DNA of 20,752 bases from ANME-2 cluster archaeon. GTDB taxonomy: Archaea; Halobacteriota; Methanosarcinia; Methanosarcinales; Methanocomedenaceae. The stretch's first letter is position 1. Each line of letters begins with the position of its first letter. Shown one piece after another: positions 7,514 to 15,948 of the stretch. Position numbers and translations under genes: made by a program. The stretch spans positions 1-20,752 of the forward strand of contig JAMJFQ010000024.1 in assembly GCA_023544605.1 (NCBI GenBank), read 5' to 3'. Under the pieces are notes generated by a model that was given only the letters and a program-made list of their open reading frames with translations, had not been told where the DNA came from and did no database searches.

Positions 7514-9259
7514 ATTAGCATTGAAATCTCACTTATATTGCCAGCCTATAATGAAGAAAGGCGCATAAGGGACACGGTCATTACTACGGCACAGACCCTC
7601 TCGAGGATAACAGGCTCCTTTGAAATTATCATCGCTGAGGACGGTAGTACAGATGGAACAGAGGATATCGCATCCCAGCTTGCATCCGAAATGGATAATG
7701 TAGTGCATCTTCACAGCGACCAGAGGCAGGGTAGGGGAAGGGCACTGAACCGTGCTTTCAAAACTGCAAAAGGAGATGTGCTCTGTTATATAGATGTGGA
7801 CCTGGCAACCGATATGGCCCATCTCAGTGAACTTATCGAAGCTATCCGCACCCAAGGGTATGATTTTGCCACCGGGTCCCGGATGATGCCGTCCAGCGAT
7901 GTTAAGCGGCCTTTGAAACGCGGTTTAGCTTCCAAAGGATTCAATGTTCTAACACGCACCATGTTGGGCTCCAAACTATACGACCACCAGTGTGGATTCA
8001 AGGCATTCAAGCGGGAATCCCTGTTCGAACTCTTAGATTCGGTAGAGGACGAACACTGGTTCTGGGACACCGAACTACTGGTAAGGGCACAGCGTGCTGG
8101 TTATAAAGTTAAGGAATTTCCCGTACGATGGCGCCATGGCGGGGCTACCAAAGTGGACCTTATCAAAGACGTGATCGGTATGGGCAGCCAGATAGTGAGG
8201 CTGGGGTGGCAGTTGAGCGCACCGCATATCGGGCGCAAGCGCAAGGTCATATTCACGTTCATCCTGGCACTGTTGTTGTTGTTCCTGATATTCACACTTG
8301 TGGGGATCGAGGATGTTTGGCTGGCAGCCGCTTCAGCTTCACCACCGATGTTCGGTTTAGCAGTTGTGGTATACCTGTTCTCATGGCCAGTGAGAGGTAT
8401 CAGGTACCAGCATATACTCAGGCGGCTGGGCCACGATCACGACCTGAACTTTATCACCGGTACAATATTCATGAGCCAGTCAGCCAACGTGATACTTCCG
8501 GCCAGGATAGGCGATGTTTCCCGGGCATACATTCTTAAAAAAGAAAAAGACATACCCCTGACCACAGGCATGTCATCGCTGGCCGTGGAACGGATATTTG
8601 ATATCATTGCCATAACGGTCATCGGGGTGCTCTCGGTACTGGTAGTGACCACCCAGAGGTCGGTGGGTAATCTGGTAATACCCCTTATACTCTCGTCAAT
8701 TGCTGTTATTGTGTTGTTCTTTGCCGGCATTTTTTTCCTCTCCTCGCGGGGACGCAACGGTTTATCCCCGATGGAACGTATCATACTCAGGTTTTCCAGG
8801 TCCGGAGACTACACTGATTGGGTGGGCGGTATTGCCAAGATGTTCATTGACGAGATATATACCGTATCTTCCAATGTAAAAGACTTCATTGTGGTATTCT
8901 TTTCATCACTGGTGGTCTGGACCATTGATATACTCACATGCTATATTGTGCTCACTGCCTTCCCTTTTATACATAACACCGCATCATTTACCATGCTTAT
9001 TGCCATCGTATTCCTTGCAGTGGCGGTGGGCAACCTTGCCAAGATGTTCCCTGTCACGCCCGGTGCCATAGGTACGTATGAAGGCTCCCTGACCGTTGTA
9101 TTTGGGATAGCTGGCATTGCAGGCTCTGTCGGAGTTGCAGCCGCAGTGATCGACCATATGATCAAGAACTCTGTCACACTGGTGTTCGGGGCACTGTATC
9201 TCACACAGTTCAACATAAAGTGGCACGAATTGTTGGACAGTAAAAAGAAGAACAAATAA
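7514..9259 (+). CDS. AglD-like family 2 glycosyltransferase fused to a flippase-like (LPG synthase TM / UPF0104) domain
   Basis: The N-terminal ~230 residues are a GT2 domain of the dolichyl-phosphate hexose synthase type. Counting from the TTG at 7538, PAYNEERRI (2-10), EDGSTDGT (34-41), the metal-binding DVD (86-88) and DHQCGFKAFK (149-158) are seen. From about 235 to the end there are some eight hydrophobic helices of the UPF0104 family, with ILPARIGDVSRAY, AVERIFDI and PGAIGTYEG. Haloferax AglD has the same two-part build and acts in S-layer N-glycosylation. The frame has no ATG, GTG or TTG before the conserved ISLILPAYNEE strand. TTG 7538 would cut that strand, so I place the start at ATT 7514, eight bases after AGGAG (7501-7505). 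A conservative start is 7538. Confidence 0.85.
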   Translation: MSIEISLILPAYNEERRIRDTVITTAQTLSRITGSFEIIIAEDGSTDGTEDIASQLASEMDNVVHLHSDQRQGRGRALNRAFKTAKGDVLCYIDVDLATDMAHLSELIEAIRTQGYDFATGSRMMPSSDVKRPLKRGLASKGFNVLTRTMLGSKLYDHQCGFKAFKRESLFELLDSVEDEHWFWDTELLVRAQRAGYKVKEFPVRWRHGGATKVDLIKDVIGMGSQIVRLGWQLSAPHIGRKRKVIFTFILALLLLFLIFTLVGIEDVWLAAASASPPMFGLAVVVYLFSWPVRGIRYQHILRRLGHDHDLNFITGTIFMSQSANVILPARIGDVSRAYILKKEKDIPLTTGMSSLAVERIFDIIAITVIGVLSVLVVTTQRSVGNLVIPLILSSIAVIVLFFAGIFFLSSRGRNGLSPMERIILRFSRSGDYTDWVGGIAKMFIDEIYTVSSNVKDFIVVFFSSLVVWTIDILTCYIVLTAFPFIHNTASFTMLIAIVFLAVAVGNLAKMFPVTPGAIGTYEGSLTVVFGIAGIAGSVGVAAAVIDHMIKNSVTLVFGALYLTQFNIKWHELLDSKKKNK

Positions 9260-9275
9260 TATCGACGAGATATCT

Positions 9276-11477
9276 ATGGAATGGTTTGAAATAATAAAAT
9301 TCTGGCTGGTCCTTGAACTGATAGGATTTGCAGCTATGCCCACCACGGCCTGGATATTCAGGAACCTGGCAGATAAGGGAGTGTCCCTGTCAAAGATACT
9401 GGGGCTTGTGCTGGTGACATACCTCTCGTGGGTGCTCACATACCTGGGCTTTGATTACAGTACAATACTGATAGGTATCTGTGTGTTACTGGTATTTTCC
9501 CTCTCATTGTTCATATTCTCACTCAAAGGGTATCCTTTTGACAGAAAAGCATTGTTAAGGTCTGAGATACTGTTCACAGCAGCTTTTCTGTTCTTTGTTG
9601 TACTGCGAGCATACCGCCCCGAGATATACTGGACCGGAGGTGAGAAGTTCATGGACATGAGCTTCGTCAATATCATACTCCGTAGCAGCAGTTTCCCGGC
9701 CATGGACCCCTGGCTCTCAGGGGAGCCCATGCAGTACTATTATTTTGGTTACCTGGTGGCTGCCAACCTCATCAAGCTATCAAGCGTCCTTCCCAGCATA
9801 GGATTCAACCTGGGGGTGGCATCTATGTTCGCCCTTTGTGCTACAGCAGCCTATGGGCTGGGAGAGCATTTGACACGCAGCCGCAGGTTTGCCTTAATGG
9901 TCATGGCGTTCGTGGTGATCTTCGGTAACCTGGCCGGATTTGTACAACTGCTGGTGATACTGTTCCTTCCGAAATATTATAGTCTGTTCAATGTTCCAGC
10001 CGGGGATGTGATGACACGGCTGATGGCATACAATTACTGGCCTGCCAGCAGGGTTATCCCAAATACCATCAACGAGTTCCCTTATTTCAGTTTCATCCAG
10101 GCAGACCTGCATGCCCATATGATAGCAATAGCTTTCCAGCTGTTAATACTCGCCTCGTTGTTGAATTTGCTGCATCAGGGTAAGGAATACAATAAGGCTG
10201 CACTGGCAGCATTTGCCCTGCTGTTGGGGTTCATGTTCCCATTGAACTCATGGGACTATCCCACCTACGCTATTTTCTTCGTGATGGTCATGCTGGTATG
10301 GAGGATACGCATATCTACTTGGGAAGCTCATTATCACGGTTTTATAGATAGGGTTTTGGCCCCAACCCCTATGGAATATGCCAGTACGATCGGCATGTGC
10401 GCAATAGTGGGCATAAGTAGCATCCTCCTATACCTACCCTACCATATGGTAGCCAGTACTGTCTCGCATTCCATAAAGCTGGTCACCTACGGCCAGACCC
10501 CACTGGTATTCTATCTTGGCGTTTTCGGTATTATGCTGTTCTTTATTCTGGTATATACTATAGACCGTTTTCATGATAGATATTATCCCGATATAAAACT
10601 GATACTTTTCGGCCTTGCCATTGCCGCTTCAGCTGCTTATTTCACCAACATACAGATACTGGTCATCGTACTTCCCCTCATGGTAATGACGGTCTATTGT
10701 CTCGTCGGAGAGGATGATCCGTCAAAGCAGTTTATCTATTTGCTCATACTACTGGGTGCGCTGCTCTCATTGTTCTGTGAACTTTTTTACATACAGGACT
10801 CGTTCGGCATCCATTCTCCCGAATATATCAGATACAATACAGTGTTCAAGATATACGTGCAACACTGGCTTGTATGGGCATTGGCTGCAGGAGTGTCATT
10901 CTATCACCTCTGGAATAACAAAGGAGCAATGGGCGAGCGGAACAAGACATTCGCAATGGTCTCGGTCATACTGGTACTGGCAGCTATGTCGTACCCGGTA
11001 TTTGCCACCTGTTCACGTTCAGATAATTTCAAGAACCAGCCGACCCTTGATGGAGCTGCGTATTTCAGGCAGGAATATCCCAATGAGTACAATGCAATAC
11101 TGTGGCTTGATAATATCAGCGGCACCCCTGTGGTGCTCCAGAGCCCGGGAAATACATACAAATTGAACACCCATGTGACCACATTCACAGGCCTGCCCAC
11201 GGTGATCGGATGGGCAGGACACGAGAAGAACTGGAGGAACCGGGCCGAGACCATCGACCAGCGGTGGGCGGATGTGCCGCAGGTGTATTTATCCAGTAAC
11301 ATTGGCACTGTCAACCAGATACTTGACCGATACCAGGTGGAGTATATCTATGTAGGCGGTGTTGAGGAAGAACGCTACGGCGGCAGTGATGCCAGGAAGC
11401 TCTTTGACAAAAATCCAGGCAGGTTCGAACTGGTGTATTTCAATCCCAATGTACATATCTATCGAGTGGTGAGATAA
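9276..11477 (+). CDS. DUF2298 ('Chlor_Arch_YYY') multi-pass membrane protein, putative GT-C type glycosyltransferase
   Basis: A 733-residue integral membrane protein with about a dozen or more hydrophobic segments and a hydrophilic C-terminal ~140 residues. The tract EPMQYYYFGYL (about 149-159) is the triple-Tyr signature that gave the family its YYY name. It is preceded by GGEKFMDMSF, with acidic residues in what would be the first outer loop, a layout seen in GT-C enzymes such as mannosyl- and oligosaccharyl-transferases. Function is not experimentally known to me; glycan transfer on the outer face is inference. It starts 16 bases after the AglD-like gene, and its TAA overlaps the ATG of the next gene (TAATG). 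This tight coupling with two flippase-like proteins supports a surface-glycan role. Confidence 0.85.
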   Translation: MEWFEIIKFWLVLELIGFAAMPTTAWIFRNLADKGVSLSKILGLVLVTYLSWVLTYLGFDYSTILIGICVLLVFSLSLFIFSLKGYPFDRKALLRSEILFTAAFLFFVVLRAYRPEIYWTGGEKFMDMSFVNIILRSSSFPAMDPWLSGEPMQYYYFGYLVAANLIKLSSVLPSIGFNLGVASMFALCATAAYGLGEHLTRSRRFALMVMAFVVIFGNLAGFVQLLVILFLPKYYSLFNVPAGDVMTRLMAYNYWPASRVIPNTINEFPYFSFIQADLHAHMIAIAFQLLILASLLNLLHQGKEYNKAALAAFALLLGFMFPLNSWDYPTYAIFFVMVMLVWRIRISTWEAHYHGFIDRVLAPTPMEYASTIGMCAIVGISSILLYLPYHMVASTVSHSIKLVTYGQTPLVFYLGVFGIMLFFILVYTIDRFHDRYYPDIKLILFGLAIAASAAYFTNIQILVIVLPLMVMTVYCLVGEDDPSKQFIYLLILLGALLSLFCELFYIQDSFGIHSPEYIRYNTVFKIYVQHWLVWALAAGVSFYHLWNNKGAMGERNKTFAMVSVILVLAAMSYPVFATCSRSDNFKNQPTLDGAAYFRQEYPNEYNAILWLDNISGTPVVLQSPGNTYKLNTHVTTFTGLPTVIGWAGHEKNWRNRAETIDQRWADVPQVYLSSNIGTVNQILDRYQVEYIYVGGVEEERYGGSDARKLFDKNPGRFELVYFNPNVHIYRVVR

Positions 11478-12454
11478 TGGTGGATGATGAGCAGCCGGTC
11501 TCACCTATAAAGAGGCTCACCGAAACGAGGACGTTGCTCTCTTTTGCAGTGGCGCTATTTGTGTTATACTTACTGTTCTCAAGGATCGAGTTCGATAGGA
11601 TAATCGAGGTTATACAGGACGCCCGGCCTGGATACATTGTTGCGGCAGCGGCCGTGTATTTCGGCTCTTTGCCTGTGCGGGGAGAGCGCTGGAGGCTGCT
11701 TCTTAATAATATCGGGGTTAAGGCAGGGTTGAAGGATGCGAGTGAAATATTCATGCTGTCCTGGTTCGCCAATACCCTGGTACCTGCCAAGATGGGGGAT
11801 ATCTACCGCGGATATCTCGCAAGAAAAGCATGGGTTGTGCCCATATCAAAGAGTTTCGGTACGGTATATGTTGAGCGTATTTATGATGTGCTGCTGTTGG
11901 TCATCCTGATGGGGGTTTCCAGCATCATGGTCTTTGGTGGCGATATACCACATGCGATCAGGGTATCCCTGGCAATGGGTTTTGCTATCCTGGTAATTCT
12001 TATTTCAGTGGTAGTAGGATTATCATCAGGAAAGATAACCATTGCAGGTTGGCTTCCTTCTAAACTGAGACCTGCATTTGTTCATTTTGCCGAAGGGCTG
12101 CATGAATCGGCTGGTAAGGGTTCTGTATTTTTAATTATTTTTTATACCATTGTGATATGGGGCATGGAAACCGCCCGCCTGTATTTTGTGGTGGAGTCCC
12201 TCTCTTCGGTCCATAATATCGGCATTGGGCTATCGTTAATTGTATTTGTGGCATTGTCAGCAGCCCTGGTATCTGCACTGCCCATAACACCCAGCGGCCT
12301 GGGTGCAGTTGAATTTGCCATCGTGGGTGTGTTCGTACTGGTGGGTGTTGATGTGGGTGTGGCGGCTGGTATTGCTGTACTTGACAGGGCGGTCAGTTAC
12401 TGGGGGCTGGTGGTTGTGGGTGCGTTGGTGTATGGGGTGAGCGGGAGGAAATAG
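11477..12454 (+). CDS. Flippase-like / lysylphosphatidylglycerol synthase TM family protein (UPF0104)
   Basis: A 325-residue membrane protein with about eight hydrophobic segments. It shows the motifs of the family: PVRGERWRLLL (about 56-66), ANTLVPAKMGDIYRGYLARK (97-116), VYVERIYDVLLL (130-141) and PSGLGAVEFAIVGVF near 275-289. The same motif series occurs in the C-terminal half of the AglD-like protein two genes upstream, so the two are paralogous domains. This one stands alone without a glycosyltransferase. The start ATG overlaps the preceding TAA by one base, implying translational coupling. Family members have been linked to lipid or polyprenyl-glycan translocation or to aminoacyl-lipid synthesis; the substrate here is unknown. 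Confidence 0.85.
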   Translation: MVDDEQPVSPIKRLTETRTLLSFAVALFVLYLLFSRIEFDRIIEVIQDARPGYIVAAAAVYFGSLPVRGERWRLLLNNIGVKAGLKDASEIFMLSWFANTLVPAKMGDIYRGYLARKAWVVPISKSFGTVYVERIYDVLLLVILMGVSSIMVFGGDIPHAIRVSLAMGFAILVILISVVVGLSSGKITIAGWLPSKLRPAFVHFAEGLHESAGKGSVFLIIFYTIVIWGMETARLYFVVESLSSVHNIGIGLSLIVFVALSAALVSALPITPSGLGAVEFAIVGVFVLVGVDVGVAAGIAVLDRAVSYWGLVVVGALVYGVSGRK

Positions 12455-12477
12455 AATTTATTTTTATGGAAGTTCAT

Positions 12478-12513
12478 AACTGACCATACCCACATTATAT
12501 GGGGTCAGTTTTT
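12478..12513 (+). terminator. hairpin plus T-run at the end of the glycan cluster
   Basis: AACTGACC (12478-12485) pairs perfectly with GGTCAGTT (12503-12510), and CCCA/TGGG can add inner pairing. TTTTT follows at 12509-12513. It lies 24 bases after the flippase-like stop in the 157-base convergent gap. Archaeal termination needs only the T-run, so the stem may act instead in mRNA end stability. The rest of this gap shows no gene I can support. Confidence 0.5.
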
Positions 12514-12611
12514 CCAACCAGATACCTCCCCCGAAGGTCCAGATAATTGGCATCCATTATCATAACTTTGCCTCTTCCAGGACATAACTGGCGCGAACTA
12601 TCTGCACAACT

Positions 12612-13043
12612 TTATTTCACATCATCAAGACCAATGAGTGCCACACTTGCGCCCTGGAGCACGTTAATGGCATTGCTTATGTTATCGACCCTGATTATCA
12701 ACAGTGCCTTCTCGGTTGCCGTAGCAAATGCATAGGCATAATCCACGTTTATATTATTGGAACCCAGCACGGTAGCGATCTCATGCAGCCCTCCCGGGGA
12801 ATCGCTGATCTCCACGCCAAGTACTTCGGTCTCAGAGACCGTGAACCCGGCATCATGCAGCACATCATGTGCCTTATCCGGCTTGTCCACCACCATACGC
12901 AGCACTCCGAAATCCCCTGCCTCAGCAATTGTGAATGCCCGGATATTGATGTCAGCGGTCTTAAGCCGCTCAGTGATCTCCTCCAGCCTGCCTGGCTTGT
13001 TCTCTGCAAATATGGATATCTGTTTTATCAATTTATTTTCCAT
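12612..13043 (-). CDS. Tandem ACT-domain protein
   Basis: A 143-residue cytoplasmic protein of two consecutive ACT domains, about 5-70 and 73-140. Each starts with the strand, loop and helix pattern typical of amino-acid-binding regulatory modules: ISIFAENKPGRLEEI in the first and VEISDSPGGLHEI in the second. No catalytic domain is attached. It starts 15 bases after the paaK stop with GGGGGT seven bases before its ATG, so it is the second gene of a two-gene unit. Archaeal and bacterial paaK-like genes are often followed by such ACT proteins, which probably sense an aromatic or branched amino acid. The ligand cannot be read from the sequence. Confidence 0.88.
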   Translation of the reverse strand: MENKLIKQISIFAENKPGRLEEITERLKTADINIRAFTIAEAGDFGVLRMVVDKPDKAHDVLHDAGFTVSETEVLGVEISDSPGGLHEIATVLGSNNINVDYAYAFATATEKALLIIRVDNISNAINVLQGASVALIGLDDVK

Positions 13044-13058
13044 CTACTATACCCCCTA

Positions 13059-14363
13059 TCATATGTTCCTCTTGTCAATAACTCTCTGTGCTTTACCCAT
13101 GGAGCGGGGAATGGTTCCCGGTTCCACAAGTTCCACTTTTCCTGTTATGTTCAGTACTGTATGAAGTGCCTTACCGACCTTTTTCTCAAGTTTCATCAGG
13201 TCAGATATCTTATCACTGAAAACATCCTTGGTCACCTCGACCTGGACGGTCAGGCTGTCAAGTTCACCCTCCCGCTCAACAATGAGCTGGTAGTGTTCGG
13301 CCACTTCAGGTATGTCCATCAATACCGATTCCACCTGTCCCGGGAATACGTTGATACCTCTTACGATAATCATATCATCGGTCCGGCCCAGGATACGCAT
13401 GATGCGCGGATGTGTCCGCCCACATTTGCATGGCTCACTGTTAATGATGGTCAGATCCCCGATGCGATACCGTATCAGCGGTAGTGCTTCCTTAACAAGC
13501 GTGGTCACAACCAGCTCCCCCCTCTCACCATCAGGCAGCTGCTCACCGGTCTTCGGGTCAATGACCTCGATTAAGAACTGGTCTGCCCAGATGTGGATAC
13601 CGTCCTGGTAGGTACATTCTGTGAACAGGGGACCGCTTATCTCAGAAGTCCCGAAAATATCATAGGCTTTGACACCGGTCTGCTCTTCCATTCGGCGGCG
13701 CATTTCTTCTGACCAGGGTTCAGCCCCGAATATACCGCATTTCAGGTTAGTATCGTCCTTTATACTTATACCGTTCTTGTTCGCCACTTCGTTTATGTGC
13801 AGGAAATAAGATGGGGTACAGGCTATTGCAGTAGAACCCAGGTCCTGCATCAGTTCGATCTGTCTTTCCGTATTGCCTGAACTTGTAGGGATAGCACTTG
13901 CCCCCACCATTTCCGTACCATAATGCAATCCCAGCCCACCGGTGAACAGGCCATATCCGTAACCCACCTGCACCACATCCCCCCGGCCCACACCAATAGA
14001 TGTCAGACCCCGGGCAAGGGAAGTACTCCATTCTTTCACATCATTTTCAGTATATCCCACAACAGTAGGTTTACCTGTGGTACCGCTGGATGCATGGTAG
14101 CGGACCACCATGCTTTGGGGTACACAGAACATACCTGTGGGATACGTGTCCCGGAGGTCCTGTTTGACGGTGAATGGAAGTTTTTTAACGTCTTTAAGGG
14201 ATTGTATATCATCAGGTGAAACCCCTGCTTCATCAAATCGTTTCCGGTAAAATGGAGAATGGTCATACACGTATCTGACCAGGTTTTTCAACTTATCTTC
14301 CTGAACCTTTTTCAGTTCGTCGGCCGGCATTCGTTCAATAAGTGGGTCCCAATATTCAGGCAT
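13059..14363 (-). CDS. paaK: Phenylacetate-CoA ligase-like enzyme (PaaK family)
   Basis: An adenylate-forming ligase that activates an aryl acid to its CoA thioester via an acyl-AMP. The 434 residues from the ATG at 14361-14363 match the usual PaaK length. An upstream TTG-type extension of 37 residues is rejected because the TATA box lies inside it. The start MPEYWDPLIERM is typical. The ATP loop SSGTTGKPT is at 92-100, FGTSEISGPLF in the middle, YRIGDLT and GRTDDMIIVRGINVFP further on. A GTGAT lies four bases before the start. With no other phenylacetate-degradation genes in view, the likely job in an archaeon is to activate or salvage arylacetates (phenylacetate or indoleacetate) from 2-oxoacid:ferredoxin oxidoreductases. 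That role is inference. The ACT gene follows. Confidence 0.9.
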   Translation of the reverse strand: MPEYWDPLIERMPADELKKVQEDKLKNLVRYVYDHSPFYRKRFDEAGVSPDDIQSLKDVKKLPFTVKQDLRDTYPTGMFCVPQSMVVRYHASSGTTGKPTVVGYTENDVKEWSTSLARGLTSIGVGRGDVVQVGYGYGLFTGGLGLHYGTEMVGASAIPTSSGNTERQIELMQDLGSTAIACTPSYFLHINEVANKNGISIKDDTNLKCGIFGAEPWSEEMRRRMEEQTGVKAYDIFGTSEISGPLFTECTYQDGIHIWADQFLIEVIDPKTGEQLPDGERGELVVTTLVKEALPLIRYRIGDLTIINSEPCKCGRTHPRIMRILGRTDDMIIVRGINVFPGQVESVLMDIPEVAEHYQLIVEREGELDSLTVQVEVTKDVFSDKISDLMKLEKKVGKALHTVLNITGKVELVEPGTIPRSMGKAQRVIDKRNI

Positions 14364-14392
14364 GGCAATCACTGAATACTCTGAACTAAAAA

Positions 14393-14400
14393 GATATAAA
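14393..14400 (-). promoter_or_regulatory. TATA box for paaK-ACT
   Basis: TTTATATC on the minus strand, about 33 bases upstream of the paaK ATG, in the short gap after the TIM-barrel gene. It predicts a transcription start near 14369 and a leader of only a few bases. This suggests paaK and the ACT gene have their own promoter separate from the operon upstream. Confidence 0.55.
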
Positions 14401-14409
14401 ATGTTTGGT

Positions 14410-15195
14410 TTAGAGTGCCCGAAGATAATCAAGACTTTGCTGAGCGGCCTCGAATGTGCGGGATTCCAGCACATACCTCACATCAAGTTTTGCACATTTG
14501 CCGGTCACAGTGGCCCAGTCAACCGAACCTTCACCCAGGGGCAAATGCTCGTCCCTGCGCCCCACATTATCATGAAGATGGACATGCACGGTAGCCCCTA
14601 AACACTTATCCAGGAATGAAGGTACGGCATTGTTGGTATTGGCATGGCCCACATCAAATGTCATTCCCAGGTTATCCCTGTCAACCGATTCTATCATACC
14701 CAGCATTTCCTCGGCATATTTGCCCAAAATGAAATCCATTTTGACCATGTTCTCTACCCCAATGGTCATATCGAACCTGGCCGCATGGTCACACAGTTGC
14801 TGCAGTCCCTGGATGTTGCGCTGCCATGCCAGATCAGGGATCTGCATACCCAGCGGTGAGAGATGACCCGGATGTACTACTGCCAACTTTGTGTAGGGGG
14901 CCACGAGTTGTATCCACTCCGTCATCTGGTGCAGGGTCTCGCTCCAGATAGGTTCATTAAGACTGGCAAGGTTCAGATCAGAGAAAGGAAGATGAACGGT
15001 CAGGGTCAGGTCAGTGGTATCAAGGATAGCTGCTATCTCTTTAATATCCAGTTCATCCGGTCCCTGACGCCCGTCGCACACCATTTCCCAGCCGGTAAAT
15101 CCCATGTCGACCAGTGCATGAGCCCATTGTTCCCTATCATGGGTGGGGGGCGGCGAAGAAAAACTGATATTGGCAGGATCAAGTCCGGGACTCAT
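14410..15195 (-). CDS. Sugar phosphate isomerase/epimerase-like TIM-barrel protein (AP endonuclease 2 / xylose isomerase-like)
   Basis: A 261-residue protein of the xylose-isomerase-like TIM-barrel superfamily. Candidate metal ligands sit at the ends of the expected strands: VHLPFSD with a His near 67, VVHPGH near 111, the Glu of GVENM near 146, FDVGHANT near 180-187, VHVHLHD near 203-209, and a late Glu in VLESRTF. That pattern fits a divalent-metal site. The substrate is unknown: members include sugar isomerases, hydroxypyruvate isomerases, inosose dehydratases and endonuclease IV. It begins 24 bases after the pyrH stop, with GTGAT three bases before its ATG, and appears to be the last gene of the NAD kinase/UMP kinase operon. 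Confidence 0.8.
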   Translation of the reverse strand: MSPGLDPANISFSSPPPTHDREQWAHALVDMGFTGWEMVCDGRQGPDELDIKEIAAILDTTDLTLTVHLPFSDLNLASLNEPIWSETLHQMTEWIQLVAPYTKLAVVHPGHLSPLGMQIPDLAWQRNIQGLQQLCDHAARFDMTIGVENMVKMDFILGKYAEEMLGMIESVDRDNLGMTFDVGHANTNNAVPSFLDKCLGATVHVHLHDNVGRRDEHLPLGEGSVDWATVTGKCAKLDVRYVLESRTFEAAQQSLDYLRAL

Positions 15196-15219
15196 AACAT
15201 CACATGAATGAAATGGGTA

Positions 15220-15894
15220 TCAACTGGATATCAGTGTCCCGCTATGCCGCCCTGCTACAGCTTCAGTGATATTGTTCGGGTCCCTTCCATCTATCACAAT
15301 CGTCTTGATACCGCAACGCTGGATGATCTTGGCAGCAAGGATGTCCAGGGGTGAATTCGAGCCCGCGACCAAATCTATCTTCATTACCACGTCGATCAAC
15401 TGGGCCGGGGTCATGGTCTCGATCTTAACGGCATTGTAGTCAGTGTTGGGGTCTGCCGTATATACGCCGTCCACTGATGTAGCATTGATGAGCAGGTCTG
15501 CTCCCACATACTCGGCCAGAACGGCTGATACTGCATCTGTGGTCTGTCCAGGTATCAGACCCCCCATTACTACTATCTGGCCGGTGAGAGCCGCCTCTGT
15601 AGCTTCCGGGTAACTGGTGGCAGGCTCGGGATATGCACGGCTGCCCAGGGCAACAATAAGAAGCCTGGCATTGATACGGGTCATATCGATACCGATAATG
15701 TCGCATTTGGCATGGTTGGCTCCAAGTGCCCGGGCCGTTTCAATATATTCTCTGGCTGACCTGCCGCCCCCCACTATCACATATACAGTATGGTCCTTTG
15801 CGATCTGTTCTATACTCTCTGCATACTTTTGTATCCTTTCAGGGTCTAGATCACTTGTTAGCACAGACCCGCCTATTGAAACCACAATTCTCAT
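15220..15894 (-). CDS. pyrH: Uridylate kinase PyrH (archaeal type)
   Basis: Phosphorylates UMP to UDP in pyrimidine nucleotide synthesis; an amino acid kinase-fold enzyme of 224 residues, the size of archaeal UMP kinases. It opens MRIVVSIGGSVL with the conserved Gly-rich phosphate loop, then VIVGGGRSAREYI (about 42-54), IGIDMTRINARLL, VMGGLIPGQTTDAV and an INATSVDGVYTADP motif characteristic of the family. The frame stays open seven codons further to a TTG at 15915, but the ATG at 15892-15894 matches the family N-terminus and follows an AGGTCAGGT sequence. It lies between nadK (54-base gap) and the TIM-barrel gene. MfnE shares this fold, but the motifs fit UMP kinase better. Confidence 0.92.
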   Translation of the reverse strand: MRIVVSIGGSVLTSDLDPERIQKYAESIEQIAKDHTVYVIVGGGRSAREYIETARALGANHAKCDIIGIDMTRINARLLIVALGSRAYPEPATSYPEATEAALTGQIVVMGGLIPGQTTDAVSAVLAEYVGADLLINATSVDGVYTADPNTDYNAVKIETMTPAQLIDVVMKIDLVAGSNSPLDILAAKIIQRCGIKTIVIDGRDPNNITEAVAGRHSGTLISS

Positions 15895-15948
15895 TACTAT
15901 TACCTGACCTTTCAATGCTGTAACCGGACTTAAATCTAAATGTTTTAT

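Noticed and set aside
8128..8538. 136-residue alternative frame on the plus strand
   Set aside because: Overlaps the AglD-like gene in another frame; the real frame carries conserved motifs.
14364..14474. 37-codon N-terminal extension of paaK
   Set aside because: The extension overlaps the TATA box at 14393-14400 and the 3' end of the neighbouring gene; PaaK proteins normally start at the MPEYW position.
15220..15894. MfnE (methanofuran kinase) instead of UMP kinase
   Set aside because: MfnE shares the amino-acid-kinase fold and mfnF is in the window, but the N-terminus and the ATSVDGVYTADP motif match archaeal PyrH.
15895..15915. TTG start seven codons upstream of pyrH
   Set aside because: Archaeal UMP kinases begin directly at MRIVVSIGGS, and an ATG with a suitable upstream site is present there.
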